Assembly (NCBI GenBank): GCA_947359465.1
Contig: OX375879.1
Location: 120,110,557 to 120,174,556 of the forward strand
From: Metellina segmentata
Lineage: Eukaryota; Arthropoda; Arachnida; Araneae; Tetragnathidae
Direction of reading: 5' to 3'
Length of the DNA: 64,000 nt
This document shows positions 20,706 to 32,072 of the stretch, piece by piece; position 1 is the stretch's first letter, and each line of letters starts with the position of its first letter. Both the position numbers and the translations under genes were made by a program. Below the pieces are notes generated by a model. The model ran no database searches. It saw nothing but the letters and a program-made list of their open reading frames with translations, and was not told the origin of the DNA.

Positions 20706-20870
20706 ATCGACTAGAAGATTGCGAGTTCAAATTCTACCAAAGGCCATCGTGTACAAAGGGGGCAGGTGCATGTTAAATCTGTAATGACCTAAAATGTCAT
20801 CACGTTGGCGTGGTGTGGAAACTTAAACGGACCGTTGTCGGTGTACGTTGTCTCAAAAATAAAATTACAA
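20706..20870 (+). repeat. Diverged SINE
   Basis: B-box-like GCGAGTTCAAATTC followed by the SINE body (TTAAATCTGTAATGACC, CACGTTGGCGTGGTGTGGAA). The 3' part and tail are lost or diverged. Confidence 0.6.
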
Positions 20871-21044
20871 ACTATTTCCCTTTGATGGAAACTATCTTCA
20901 AAACACCGAATGATTAAATTTGCATCCTATTTTAAATGGTATTAAATTAAAGCAGTAAATTAAGACAACTAAGTACTCCATTTAAGATATATCATTTCTA
21001 TAAAACAAGACACATAGTTATTTTCGTGTACTTAATGATTATCT

Positions 21045-21816
21045 TCGTCAGATGAAACTAGACATTCCAAATTATGACGGCACTTTACTGAAATATTTGA
21101 CCTTTTGGTCACAATTCAAGAAAATACACTAAAATAAGCAGCTAGAAGACAGTGATAAATCTCAATACTTATTACAGTCAGTGCAAGCAGGAACACGCTC
21201 TAAGGAACTTTTATCAAGTAATCCCTTAATATCGGACAGTTATGCGAAGGCGGTAGCTGCGTTTCAAGAGAGGTTTGGTAAACAAGAACATCTCAGAAGT
21301 ATACGTTCGAGAATTAATAAAATTGGTAATAGGTAATGTTCGAGCGAACACTAGAGAGAGGCTACCATTACAAGATTTATACATGAAGGTCGAGGCAAAT
21401 TTGAGGTCACGAATCAATGGAGTTAGATTCAAATGCCAATGCAACATGGCTATTCCCGATGGTCGAGAGTAGTCATCCCGAGGAGACATTAAAGGCAAGG
21501 CAGACAAGACCATGGTACACGTGTGATGTAGAGGAGGGAAAGTCTCGTCTTTCACATTTGTTAGAATTTCTGAAAAGGGAAGTTGAAGGGGAAGGAAAAT
21601 TGTCTTTAGCACAGTAAGATTTTGATAGTACAGGTGCCAGAGCATCTGGGGGAAGTTCCGAAATACTAAGTAGAGCGGCCAATAAGCTTAATGGAAGTCG
21701 AAGTATCCCAACTGTAACCGGGTTATATACTGCTAAGAACTCAAAATGTATTTTTTGTGACAAGTCCTACGACACACGTGAATGTTATACCGTTAGATCT
21801 ATGCCGTATAAAGAAG
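21045..21816 (+). pseudogene. BEL/Pao gag (DUF1759-type) fragment
   Basis: Pieces in more than one frame read KLDIPNYDGT, DKSQYLLQSVQAG, SYAKAVAAFQERFGK, and then a zinc-knuckle start CIFCDKSYDTRECY near 21752. This order is that of BEL/Pao gag proteins. Several stops and frameshifts occur. It is cut at 21816 by a TIR element and resumes at 22603. Confidence 0.72.
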
Positions 21817-22602
21817 GGTACAGCTACACTCTACGTTTATGAGCGATGGCAACGGTCTTGGCGATTTTTTTGGCGCACTTCGAGTAGCGAGTTACGATAA
21901 ATTAAGACAACCCATTTTCGTTACTGTTGTTGTTGTTTTCATGGCAACCTCGGCAAACGGAAACTTTCAATTTTCATTTTGAATATTCTAGAAAGTTCTT
22001 CCAAAATCCGTTAAAGTCGTTTGATTTCATTGATTCGTTTGAAATTTTTTCTTTCCTCCCATTGGTTATTTTTTTTTTAAATCCTTTGATTGCATTGGTC
22101 CTTTTAAAATTGTTTTCTGCGATACCATTGGTCCATTTATTTGTATTTTGACAGTTGCGGAATTTTTATTTTATCATAATAGTTTTTTCACGATAGGATT
22201 AAGAGTTTTGTTTTTTTGACCATTTTCGTTTTCATTATTTTTTTACAAAAGAATTCTGACTTGATCAGGTTGTATTACTTCTTGCTTTTTTTTTTCTTTT
22301 GTAAATCTTTTTCTTGATAAGTTTCAGGGTATTCTTACCAAACATTCGTAGCTTAGTTTCTCTACTGGTTCACAAATGTGTTTTGATATGTGCTTCAACT
22401 TACTACATTTTGTGAAAGTTTTTAAAAAATATACTTTTTAAAACGTTCTGAAACGTGCTTAAAAAGTGTGTTGTAAAAAGAAAAAAAATTTGTGACAGAA
22501 AAAGAGTTACGAAATAATTCTTTCCTTGGCAACTTTAGAAGTGCGCCAAAAAAATCGCCAATGCCGTTGCCACCGCTCATAAACGTAGAGTGTAGCTGTA
22601 CC
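21817..22602. mobile_element. 786-bp element with about 65-bp TIRs and 8-bp TSD
   Basis: Ends GGTACAGCTACACTCTACG and its inverse, nearly identical for about 65 bp. A perfect 8-bp duplication TAAAGAAG lies at 21809-21816 and 22603-22610. It splits the BEL gag between its zinc knuckles. No ORF with transposase features. The GG ends, 8-bp duplication and TTGGCGATTTTTTTGGCG / ATGGCAAC motifs recall the MITE at 7696. Confidence 0.88.
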
Positions 22603-22980
22603 TAAAGAAGAAGTAAAGAAGCTAAAACAAAAAAAAAGGCTTGTCTGAAATGTTTCAAATTTTTCCACATAGCCAAGGACTGTAAATGTTTGTCCGTTGT
22701 ATTGTACGTGATGAAGCAAATAACGCCCTGCTTTGCCCGGATAAGAATAAAGGTATTAATTCGTCTGAGGACAGTCATCTGACCGTGGTTCAAAATTACG
22801 AGGTGTTGTCCTCGGATCTTTTCTTTAAGGGACTGATCCCAGACCGTCGTCAATAGCCCGTATGTTGCTCTAGTACGACGTTAACTAAAAATTACCATCG
22901 TCTGAGGACAAGAAAGATGAGGTCTTACAAACGGCTTTATCCCATCCAACGTCTACAAGGGAATGTAATGTTTATTTTTA
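22603..22980 (+). pseudogene. BEL/Pao gag, second zinc-knuckle part
   Basis: Continues the gag with CLKCFKFFHIAKDC (second CCHC, near 22640-22685). A SINE interrupts it at 22774-22898. Downstream only SEDKKDEVLQTALSHP can be read before the similarity fades. Confidence 0.6.
22774..22898 (+). mobile_element. 5'-truncated SINE
   Basis: A 12-bp duplication CGTCTGAGGACA lies at 22762-22773 and 22899-22910. Body and 3' end match the SINE at 13773-14112 (GACCGTGGTTCAAAATTACG ... TAGTACGACGTTAACTAAAA). Confidence 0.85.
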
Positions 22981-24187
22981 TACTGGTGATAGTTGATGGT
23001 TGAAGATTTACTTTTTTATGAAAACAATTCCGAGGTATCTGGTTAGTACAGTTTATGTTGCAGATGTGCTGATATGGGGAATTAGAAGGTTGATTCCTGG
23101 TTTCGAAAATACTGGAAGAGGACCTTCAAAAATAACCCGACAGTTCTCCCAACTGATTCTCAAAATTGAATCAGACAGAGTGAAATCTCCACAAAAATGA
23201 TGTAATATAATTAATAAAAAGTTAAACTTGCGTGAAGGTCGAGTTGGTTCAGAGAGACTTTTCAGCGACAGATCCAGGTAGGTAAGGTATTGTCCGCGAT
23301 TTCTACTGGAGTAGTACGTTCAGGGCGCCGGGTTCATGTCCATATTTTCTGGATACTGTTTTTAAGTAAGATGCAAACTCATTGGGAATAGTGGAGACGA
23401 CGTTCAATATTCCGAATAAAGATGAATGTGAAGGGGGGGGGGTTAAATGGCCCTATCAACGACTTGATACTTTGATGTAGAGATACACAAGGGAGTCAAA
23501 TACCCATGGTATGTAGCTTATTGATGGTATTGTATGGTGAATCAAACTTACGTACATATCACGCAAAGGGGGATACGTGCCCTTTAACGTGGATTCAAGA
23601 CGAATATAATTTCGGATGTTGGAAAATAGAATTTTCGGGCTCATCCAAGTTTTACTTTACTAAATATAGGTATTGCCACTTTACCCTAGACCAGAAACTG
23701 GTCGACATACGGAATCCAGATATCCACCTTGATAGAGGAGACGTCACCAATAATCTAGGATATTTTTAACGGTGTCGATGGTCAAATTTTAAAAGTTGTC
23801 TCCATAATAGAGAATGAGGAGAGAGTCTCCAGTCGTCCAAGTCACCACAAGACACAAGGAAATAGACTCGAGTCTAAAAATGGGAGTCACACATATTTTT
23901 ATTTTTTAATCGTAGATAAAGGTCAAAATAAATCACGGCTACTCGCCTCTATTCTTTATTTACTCCACATTTGGCCTGATGACAAAAACGAAGGGGCGGT
24001 CATGGGAGAGAGCAACGAGAATCAGCTTCTTTTAAAAATACTAGGCTAAAAGGAACGAATTGCGAGCCCGAAGGCATATGAAGCCTCAATAAAAATCTTA
24101 AAAAGCGTTGGGTTTCCATCTACATTTTGGAAGTGGTTTCAGAGTTGTGGGTTACGAATTAGTGGAGTGTAACGTGTTGAACTGGTA
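22981..24187. other. Unassigned stretch
   Basis: No recognised gene. An 87-codon ORF at 23506-23769 has no family features that I can see. It may include diverged BEL sequence. Confidence 0.35.
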
Positions 24188-24640
24188 ACTGTTACGAGCC
24201 TATAGGAAGGAACAACTCGCAGGTTGTTCTGGACTAAATAATTTATTGAATACTATTTGAAGATACATTTTGAGTTATTGTTTTGTACAGGAAGGGTCCT
24301 TAGTCTTGGAACTTCACGGGGTCTCTCCAGAACCCTCGAGGCTTATTATCCAGCTCGGTTGAGCTCTTCTACAACTACTCTTCGGTCGAATAAGGTCCGT
24401 AGCTCAGATGAGCTCGAAAATTCGACGACCGTTCGGTTGAGCGGGATCCTCAGCTCGGTTGAGTTTTTTCGGAAATTCACGTCCGCTCCAAATCAGCAGG
24501 ATCAGCAGCTCATGTTTGAACTTCTGTACGTCTCGATCGACGTATTCCCGGGTCGGGAATTCCTCAGAATTAACGAACAACAGTCGGGATTCCTGCAGGT
24601 TTATGCTAGCCTGAAGGTTACAGTTGAAACATCATGAATT
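24188..24640 (+). repeat. Possible BEL-like LTR fragment with AGCTCGGTTGAG repeats
   Basis: Starts TGTTACGAGCC, a form common at BEL LTR starts. Contains several short diverged direct repeats (CAGCTCGGTTGAGCTC, TAGCTCAGATGAGCTC, CAGCTCGGTTGAG) between 24350 and 24470. The 3' boundary and a partner LTR are not seen. Confidence 0.3.
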
Positions 24641-25139
24641 AGTGTTACAGGGAAGTTGCTCGTATGATAGTAGAAGTAGTAGTTCAAGGGAATAAAGAGG
24701 AAAATTACAACGATAAACGTGTGAAGAAGGTGCCAGTTCAAAGGTTTTAACTTTAGATCTAGAGGTTTCAATTCGCTTCAGAGGTAAAAACAGAGGTTCG
24801 GAAAAAAAGAACATAGGTTTATGTAGAGGTCTGAAGTATAATTATAATAAGCCGTTTGTAAACTAGCCTAGAGGATTTTTGATGTTTTGAGTTAGCAACA
24901 CTGGCTTGTTGGTTTTCAGAAATGATTATGAGTCACAGAGATTAACCTAGGTTCAGAGTGTTTTACGCAGTGACCATTTCTACTCCGTGTTGCACAAAGG
25001 TCAAGAAGATTTACAGAATCGAGGTAGGATTAACTGAATGCACATAAATGAGATAGTCTACATTATATAACGGTTTAGAGAGCCAATCGATTGAATGAAT
25101 GAACATGGCGTCACAGTATAAACATTATCAAGTGAACAG
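24641..25139. other. No gene seen
   Basis: Purine-rich, AT-rich DNA without recognised coding or repeat features. Confidence 0.35.
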
Positions 25140-25430
25140 TTGAATGTCGTCGCTATTAAACGTCGCTGTAAAGAATTCACTGTTCAACTAGCCAAAGAAG
25201 TACGCATTAGGCTACCAGATAATGCTGTTGTGCTGCTTCATTTGCCTACACTACATCCCAATAATGCTGTGAGAAAAATGAAATGTAGCATTGTTCCACA
25301 ATTCGTAGCTGTGTGTGAAAATGTGGATAGGTATCAGAGAGAGTGGGATCGGATACCATTGATCTCAGAAGTGTCAACCGAGGAATTTATCTAGCAGAGC
25401 CCTGTCAAATTCTGGGCCACTATAAACTAA
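25140..25430 (+). pseudogene. hAT-type transposase C-terminal remnant
   Basis: 84 codons (KRRCKEFTVQLAKEVRIRLPDN ... LHPNNAV), then a stop, then SPVKFWATI in frame. This matches the layout of the region before the dimerisation domain in hAT-like proteins of the ZBED/KIAA1586-like kind. The catalytic core is absent. Family assignment is from pattern recall only. Confidence 0.45.
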
Positions 25431-25436
25431 CAGATG

Positions 25437-25752
25437 CCGTTGATAACGGCTCCACTTTCTTAGGAAACCGAAGCTTAACGCGCCGAAAAATTTTAATGAG
25501 TTGATCAGAATAATTTTCCGTATCTATTCGTTCCATTTCTATTTAGCTCTCAGTGACATGGGACTCTACTAATGTATCCAGGATATTTTTATCTATTTCG
25601 CTAATATCACAGAAAATATAATTTAATTTGGATAATTTATCTCTGAGGACACCTGCTTCGACTTCATCCATCTCTAATTGCTATTTAAGCAAATTAGCCT
25701 TACGCTTGAACGAAGTACGCAAACCTTCTCTCTTAAGTTTTAACTCATCCAT
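25437..25752 (-). pseudogene. BEL/Pao gag N-terminus
   Basis: Minus-strand ATG at 25752 followed by MDELKLKREGLRTSFKRKAN and a heptad-rich helical stretch, with two in-frame stops. This resembles BEL/Pao gag N-termini. Its leader continues to the right, past a Tc1 insertion (25797-27219), to a BEL-like primer site at about 27450-27470. Confidence 0.55.
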
Positions 25753-25796
25753 TACTTTAAACGTAGGTAGTAAAATTACAACAAAAAAAACCTAAT

Positions 25797-27219
25797 TACA
25801 CTGCTGGCCACCGTAAATGCAACACCCTGAAGGAAGCATGCAAATAATATGAGATCCGCTAATACATGTTGTAAACATGCATTAGCGGAGGTGAGATATG
25901 CAACTGATTAGAATTTCAGCGCAGACGCAATCACGCGCGCCTATGGCGCCACTTGAAAGCGCTATTTAAGGCTTGGAGATTTCGACGATTTCAAGTACGG
26001 CAATTGTGTTTTTCTTGCAGTTTTTTCGAAAAAACGATCAATTATGCCTCGTAGAAAACAGCGATCATCTTTTGATCAAGTATCCGAGTTTGACAGAGGA
26101 AGGATAGTGGCCTACCAAGATTGTGGATTATCTTTCAGGGAAAACGGTAGTCGTGTTGGACGAAACCAAACAACTGTAATGCGGATATGTGATCGTTGGA
26201 TGCAGGAGGGAACGACGGACCGACGTGTTCAATCGCATCCTATTCAGTGCATCACTACACGTGATGACAGGCATATTGTGCGGATAGCAGTGACGGATAG
26301 CTCAGCCACATCACGAACCATAGTACAGCACATTCAGTCTATAACGCATCATCCAGTGTCTGCGCGTACCATTCGACGCCGTTTACAGCAGAGTGGTCTG
26401 TCCGCAAGACGTCCATTGCTTCGTCTACCATTGACGCTGAACCACAGACGTCTCCGTCTCCAATGGTGCGATGAAAGAAGGATGTGGAAGGCAGAATGGA
26501 ATGAAAGTGTCATTACTGACGAGTCATGCTTCTCTCTGCAACACCACGATGATCGGATTCGAGTCTGGAGACACCGTGGAGAGGACGCTGAACAGCTGTG
26601 TTATGCACCGCCACACTGGTCCTGCACCGGGTATTATGTTATGGGGCGGTATTCGATATCACTCTCGCACTCCTCTAGTACGCATTGCCGGTACTTTAAA
26701 CAGCCAGCGCTACATCTCCGAGGTGTTGTAGCCATTGTCCTTCCTACCTTCAGGGCTTGCCCAAAGCCATATTTCAACAGGATAATGCGCGACCACACGT
26801 GGCACGCATTGTTCAAGGGTTCTTCGTCAATCGCCAGATTGAATGGCTTCCCTGACCAGCTCGCTCTCAGGATCTTTCGCCGATAGGAAACATGTGGTCC
26901 ATGGTTGCTCAACGATTGACCCAGATTACATCCTCAGCTGCCACACTGGATCAACTTTGGCGACGTGTGGAAGCTGCTTGGTCTGCTGTACCCCAAGAAC
27001 ACATCCAAAGTCTCTTTGAATCAATGCCGAGGCGTATGGCAGCGGTGATCTCCAACAATGGCGGCTACTCTGGCTACTGATTTTGGCAGGAACCATACTT
27101 CACAGAAGTCTATCAATTTTAATCATTTGATACTTGGTCAACATGTTACCTACAAAATAAATTTTGTTGTGATATCTCTTGTCTTTCTTGGTGTTGCAAT
27201 TTGGGTAGCCAGCAGTGTA
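25797..27219 (+). mobile_element. Tc1-type transposon
   Basis: TA target duplication at 25797-25798 and 27218-27219. The ends read CACTGCTGGCCACC and the inverse of CACTGCTGGCTACC, with a further conserved AAATGCAACACC / AATTGCAACACC. 1423 bp, a normal Tc1 length. Inserted in the leader of the minus-strand BEL fragment. Confidence 0.88.
26044..27080 (+). pseudogene. Tc1 transposase, frameshifted
   Basis: N-terminal paired-type helix-turn-helix region (RRKQRSSFDQVSEFDRGRI). The first catalytic Asp lies in VITDESCFSL. The frame slips near 26600-26640 and again near 26730. FQQDNARPH (second Asp) can be read near 26770-26800. A TGA at 26853-26855 follows, and the expected catalytic Glu before NMW is Gly (26886-26888). 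The C-terminal frame 26892-27080 ends normally (NNGGYSGY). About 340 codons in total, as usual for the family, but inactive. Confidence 0.85.
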
Positions 27220-27467
27220 TTTCCTCAAAAACTCCAACAATACAATATGCAAAACAATGTACTGCAATAATTTCACAAACAAAACGAAAATACTTGAATA
27301 ACTTCAAATGCAAACTAAAATGCTTCTGTAACTTCACAGGCAAAAGGAAAGCACTTTAAATAACTGAACACCTTTTCAAATATTTCTCACTCAAAATATT
27401 GTAACTTATTTAACTTCAACCAACACTACAGAACAGTTTTCACCAGATGTTCTGTCGCGGACGCCAC
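27220..27467 (-). other. BEL-like leader with primer-binding-like site
   Basis: On the minus strand TGGCGTCCGCGACAG (27456-27470) looks like a BEL/Pao primer site, followed by A-rich leader DNA. The leader runs through the Tc1 insertion to the gag ATG at 25752. Confidence 0.4.
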
Positions 27468-28198
27468 TTTATGTGGTGTCTATAAAGTGTTGTGTCTTTA
27501 TGTGGTGTCTATAACAGACAAATCTACAATTCGAGCTTGACCCAAGCCCGGAAGAAGATTCTTTAATTTGAATATATAATTTTAAAAATAATCTTTGAAA
27601 TTAATTTGGTGTTCTCACCACTCTGTAGTTCGATCAACAAGTATCCGAATAAAATAAAATCCGTACTTCAATAAAGACGTTCACTTCTTGTAAAACAATA
27701 CATTTATTAAAGAAATACTTGTTTATAACGGAACATATAATTATACATTTTGTGGACTCACCACTGCTTTAAGGCCCTTAGCTGTAAATATATACTCTCG
27801 TCCTCCTATAATACTGGGACGGTCTCTCTCTGATAAAAAAACCTTTCTTCCCAAACGCAAATATCTGCCGCGATTGCGTCGGCCAGTAACGAAGGTGTGG
27901 TGCAATAGCTCACAGCGATCACATCACCTAGCAACGTAACTGCCTTATGCCTTTCAAACAGTAACTCGTCACTATTAAATCTTTTTTTTCTTTTGAGAAT
28001 AATCTTCTTTTCGCGACTTCAGGATTATTCGATAAACTGTCTCGCGAAGTTTCTGATTTCCATAAAAGCGGTGCTTCGTAACGCCCGTTAAAAAACCTCA
28101 GTTGAGTTTCGAAATTACACATTTTTAAGTTTTTTTTCTATCAATTTCATACTCGAAAAAAGGGTTTCATAACCCATAAGTAGAGCTCGGAGTTAACA
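27468..28198 (-). repeat. Probable BEL-like LTR
   Basis: Lies upstream (minus strand) of the primer-like site. It may start at TGTTAACT (28198) or nearer 28085. Near its U5 end is a tandem duplication of CTTTATGTGGTGTCTATA (27468-27510). No matching second LTR in the window, so the boundaries are tentative. Confidence 0.35.
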
Positions 28199-28261
28199 CA
28201 TCTTTTTTATAGCCTTTAATGTTGATAGAAATCCGTTTTGAGTGTTTTATAAGCAATGTAC

Positions 28262-28283
28262 AAAAAAAAAAAAAAAAAAAAAA
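28262..28283 (+). repeat. Poly(A) run
   Basis: About 22 consecutive A's. Possibly a retroposon tail, but no duplication was found. Confidence 0.6.
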
Positions 28284-28595
28284 CGAATTTCTTTTAAAGA
28301 ACAAAACAAGCTTTTGCATGTTTGCGACCTATTCTGCATTTATTTTTTTTTTGCATGTTTAAAGCATATTTCGACAATAATTTTCTGTTTTCAAACATTT
28401 TTACGAACAAATTCTAATTTTATTTCGAAGAACTTTGCTTAGTGCGTTTGGAGGGACGATTTTCAGAAGGAAAACGCATTTGGGTTAGTTAGCCTGACAT
28501 TTTCTTGATTAGCATGAAAAGTTAAAGATAAGACAGAGAAACAGAATTTTATGTAAAGATTTGGAAAAACAACTCACCCCACGATCGCCAGGACA

Positions 28596-31500
28596 GTGGG
28601 TGAAGCGATTAATATTTTGGGAGGGTTTCAAGCGCAGCAGTATGGGGGGGGGGTAACGAATGTAGGGTTTTGTTACGGACAGTGCAGCCTACATGTTGAA
28701 GGCCGGAGAAGGCCTAAAAGTTTTTATCACAAGATGATTTACCTAATGTCCATGGCCCATGGTGTCCATCGTGTTACAGAAGAGTTGAAGAATAATTTAC
28801 CTGGTTTGAATAAATTAATATTTTGGACAAAAAAGGTATTTGTTAAAGCACCTAGCATGGCAAGGGCTTTCAAAAATGCATATCCTAATATTCTTCTACC
28901 ACCTGAACCAATAATTACAAGATGGGGTACGTGGTTTTCTGATGCTAATTATAGATGCTATTGCGAAAGCAAAATCTTCACTGAACATTTCTTCTGTGGT
29001 CCAGCATCTGGCTTACGTCAGATCCAATTTTGGCAATTTGCCAGATTTAATTACCACTCTGGAATTTAGAGGAATGGATCTGTATAATTCTGTGGCTCTG
29101 ATCGATATTTTGATTACTAAAAGTGAAGACTGGATCCAAAGATCCAATTTTGGCAATTTGCCTGATTTAATTACCACTCTGGAAAATAGAGGAATGGATC
29201 TGTATAATTCTGTGGCTCTGATCGATATTTTGATTACTAAAAGTGAAGACTGGATCCAAAGATCCAATTTTGGCAATTTGCCTGATTTAATTACCACTCT
29301 GGAAAATAGAGGAATGGATCTGTATAATTCTGTGACTCTGATCGATATTTTGATTACTAAAAGTGAAGACTGGATCCAAAGATCCAATTTTGGCAATTTG
29401 CCTGATTTAATTACCACTCTGGAAAATAGAGGAATGGATCTGTATAATTCTGTGGCTCTGATCGATATTTTGATTACTAAAAGTGAAGACTGGATCCAAA
29501 GATCCAATTTTGGCAATTTGCCTGATTGAATTACCACTCTGGAAAATAGAGGAATGGATCTGTATAATTCTGTGGCTCTGATCGATATTTTGATTACTAA
29601 AAGTGAAGACTGGATCCAAAGATCCAATTTTGGCAATTTGCCTGATTTAATTACCACTCTGGAAAATAGAGGAATGGATCTGTATCATTCTGTGGCTCTG
29701 ATCGATATTTTGATTACTAAAAGTGAAGACTGGATCCAAAGATCCAATTTTGGAAATTTGCCTGATTTAATTACCACTCTGGAAAATAGAGGAATGGATC
29801 TGTATAATTCTGTGGCTCTGATCGATATTTTGATTACTAAAAGTGAAGACTGGATCCAAAGATCCAATTTTGGCAATTTGCCTGATTTAATTACCACTCT
29901 GGAAAATAGAGGAATGGATCTGTATAATTCTGTGGCTCTGATCGATATTTTGATTACTAAAAGTGAAGACTGGATCCAAAGATCCAATTTTGGCAATTTG
30001 CCTGATTTAATTACCACTCTGGAATTTAGAGGAATGGATCTGTATAATTCTGTGGCTCTGATCAATATTTTGATTACGTAAGTGAAGACTGGATCCAAAG
30101 ATCCAATTTTGGCAATTTGCCTGATTTAATTACCACTCTGGAAAATAGAGGAATGGATCTGTATAATTCTGTGGCTCTGATCGATATTTTGATTACTAAA
30201 AGTGAAGACTGGATCCAAAGATCCAATTTTGGCAATTTGCCTGATTTAATTACCACTCTGGAAAATAGAGGAATGGATCTGTATAATTCTGTGGCTCTGA
30301 TCGATATTTTGATTACTAAAAGTGAAGACTGGATCCAAAGATCCAATTTTGGCAATTTGCCTGATTTAATTACCACTCTGGAAAATAGAGGAATGGATCT
30401 GTATAATTCTGTGGCTCTGATCGATATTTTGATTACTAAAAGTGAAGACTGGATCCAAAGATCCAATTTTGGCAATTTGCCAGATTTAATTACCACTCTG
30501 GAATTTAGAGGAATAGATCTGTATAATTCTGTGGCTCTGATCGATATTTTGATTACTAAAAGTGAAGACTGGATCCAAAGATCCAATTTTGGCAATTTGC
30601 CTGATTTAATTACTACTCTGGAAAATAGAGGAATGGATCTGTATAATTCTGTGGCTCTGATCGATATTTTGATTACTAAAAGTGAAGACTGGATCCAAAG
30701 ATCCAATTTTGGCAATTTGCCTGATTTAATTACCACTCTGGAAAATAGAGGAATGGATCTGTATAATTCTGTGGCTCTGATCGATATTTTGATTACGTAA
30801 GTGAAGACTGGATCCAAAGATCCAATTTTGGCAATTTGCCTGATTTAATTACCACTCTGGAAAATAGAGGAATGGATCTGTATAATTCTGTGGCTCTGAT
30901 CGATATTTTGATTACTAAAAGTGAAGACTGGATCCAAAGATCCAATTTTGGCAAGTTGCCTGATTTAATTACCACTCTGGAAAATAGAGGAATGGATCTG
31001 TATAATTCTGTGGCTCTGATCGATATTTTGATTACTAAAAGTGAAGACTGGATCCAAAGATCCAATTTTGGCAATTTGCCTGATTTAATTACCACTCTGG
31101 AAAATAGAGGAATGGATCTGTATAATTCTGTGGTTATGATCGATATTTTGATTACTAAAAGTGAAGACTGAATCCAAAGATCCAATTTTGGCAATTTGCC
31201 TGATTTAATTACCACTCTGGAAAATAGAGGAATGGATCTGTATAATTCTGTGGCTCTGATCGATATTTTGATTACTAAAAGTGAAGACTGGATCCAAAGA
31301 TCCAATTTTGGCAATTTGCCTGATTTAATTACCACTCTGGAAAATAGAGGAATGGATCTGTATAATTCTGTGGCTCTGATCGATATTTTGATTACTAAAA
31401 GTGAAGACTGGATCCAAAGATCCAATTTTGGCAATTTGCCTGATTTAATTACCACTCTGGAAAATAGAGGAATGGATCTGTATAATTCTGTGGCTCTGAT

Positions 31501-32060
31501 CGATATTTTGATTACTAAAAGTGAAGACTGGATCCAAAGATCCAATTTTGGCAATTTGCCTGATTTAATTACCACTCTGGAAAATAGAGGAATGGATCTG
31601 TATAATTCTGTGGCTCTGATCGATATTTTGATTACTAAAAGTGAAGACTGGATCCAAAGATCCAATTTTGGCAATTTGCCTGATTTAATTACCACTCTGG
31701 AAAATAGAGGAATGGATCTGTATAATTCTGTGGCTCTGATAGATATTTTGATTACTAAAAGTGAAGACTGGAACGGTACCATCGAGGAAATCATAAGGAA
31801 GAAGCTGGTTGCGGTGCTGAAAATAAATCCTGGATGGAAGACTGCTCAGGCTGTGTCAAAGATTTTGAATGGAGAGGTTGTACCAGAATGTGAGTCGACG
31901 GATCCCCAAGACAGTATTAGCATACCGATTTCTCCCCATCATTTCATGTGACGTGGAAAGATCTTTCTCTTCAATGAATAATGTTTTAAGTGACAAAAGA
32001 CGATGTTTCAAGATTGAAAACCCTGAAAAAAAACTGATTATTCAATGTAATTTCATTTAG
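28596..32060 (+). pseudogene. hAT transposase with an internal 23-fold repeat expansion
   Basis: The N-terminal part (28716-28940) reads FYHKMIYLMSMAHGVHRV and PIITRWGTWFSDA, as in the CGGBP1-like hAT transposases of arthropods; the catalytic domain's beginning is missing. The frame slips near 28950. The 40-codon segment SNFGNLPDLITTLENRGMDL (plus 20 more residues) is then repeated about 23 times (29021-31772). The normal C-terminus follows (EEIIRKKLVAVLKINPGW..., 31772-31900). A last frameshift near 31915 precedes the dimerisation motif CDVERSFSSMNNVLSDKRR, ending at 32060. It is a hAT gene in which one natural segment was amplified. Confidence 0.8.
29021..31772 (+). repeat. Tandem array: 23 units of 120 bp (two of 119 bp)
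   Basis: Units start at GATCCAATTTTGGCAATTTG. There are nine from 29021 to 30100, six from 30100 to 30819 and eight from 30819 to 31772. They are almost identical. 120 bp is 40 codons, so the reading frame is kept. Units 9 and 15 are 119 bp and share the same change (ATTACGTAAGTG for ATTACTAAAAGTG). Units 1, 9 and 13 share GAATTTAGAGG. Unit 5 has a TGA (29526-29528) and unit 18 a TGA (31169-31171). The opposite strand is also largely open through the array. Confidence 0.97.
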
Positions 32061-32072
32061 TTTTAGGACATT

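Noticed and set aside
22981..24187. BEL protease or integrase
   Set aside because: I looked for RT, protease and integrase motifs and found none that I could defend.
26634..26912. Minus-strand ORF opposite the Tc1 transposase
   Set aside because: Antisense shadow of the transposase gene.
29021..31772. CRISPR-like or satellite reading of the repeat array
   Set aside because: Units are contiguous 120-bp copies without unique spacers, and they encode a hAT protein segment continuous with its flanks.
30793..31794. 333-codon minus-strand ORF and the similar ones at 29013-30817
   Set aside because: They are the antisense of the in-frame hAT array, open only because the unit is a multiple of three.
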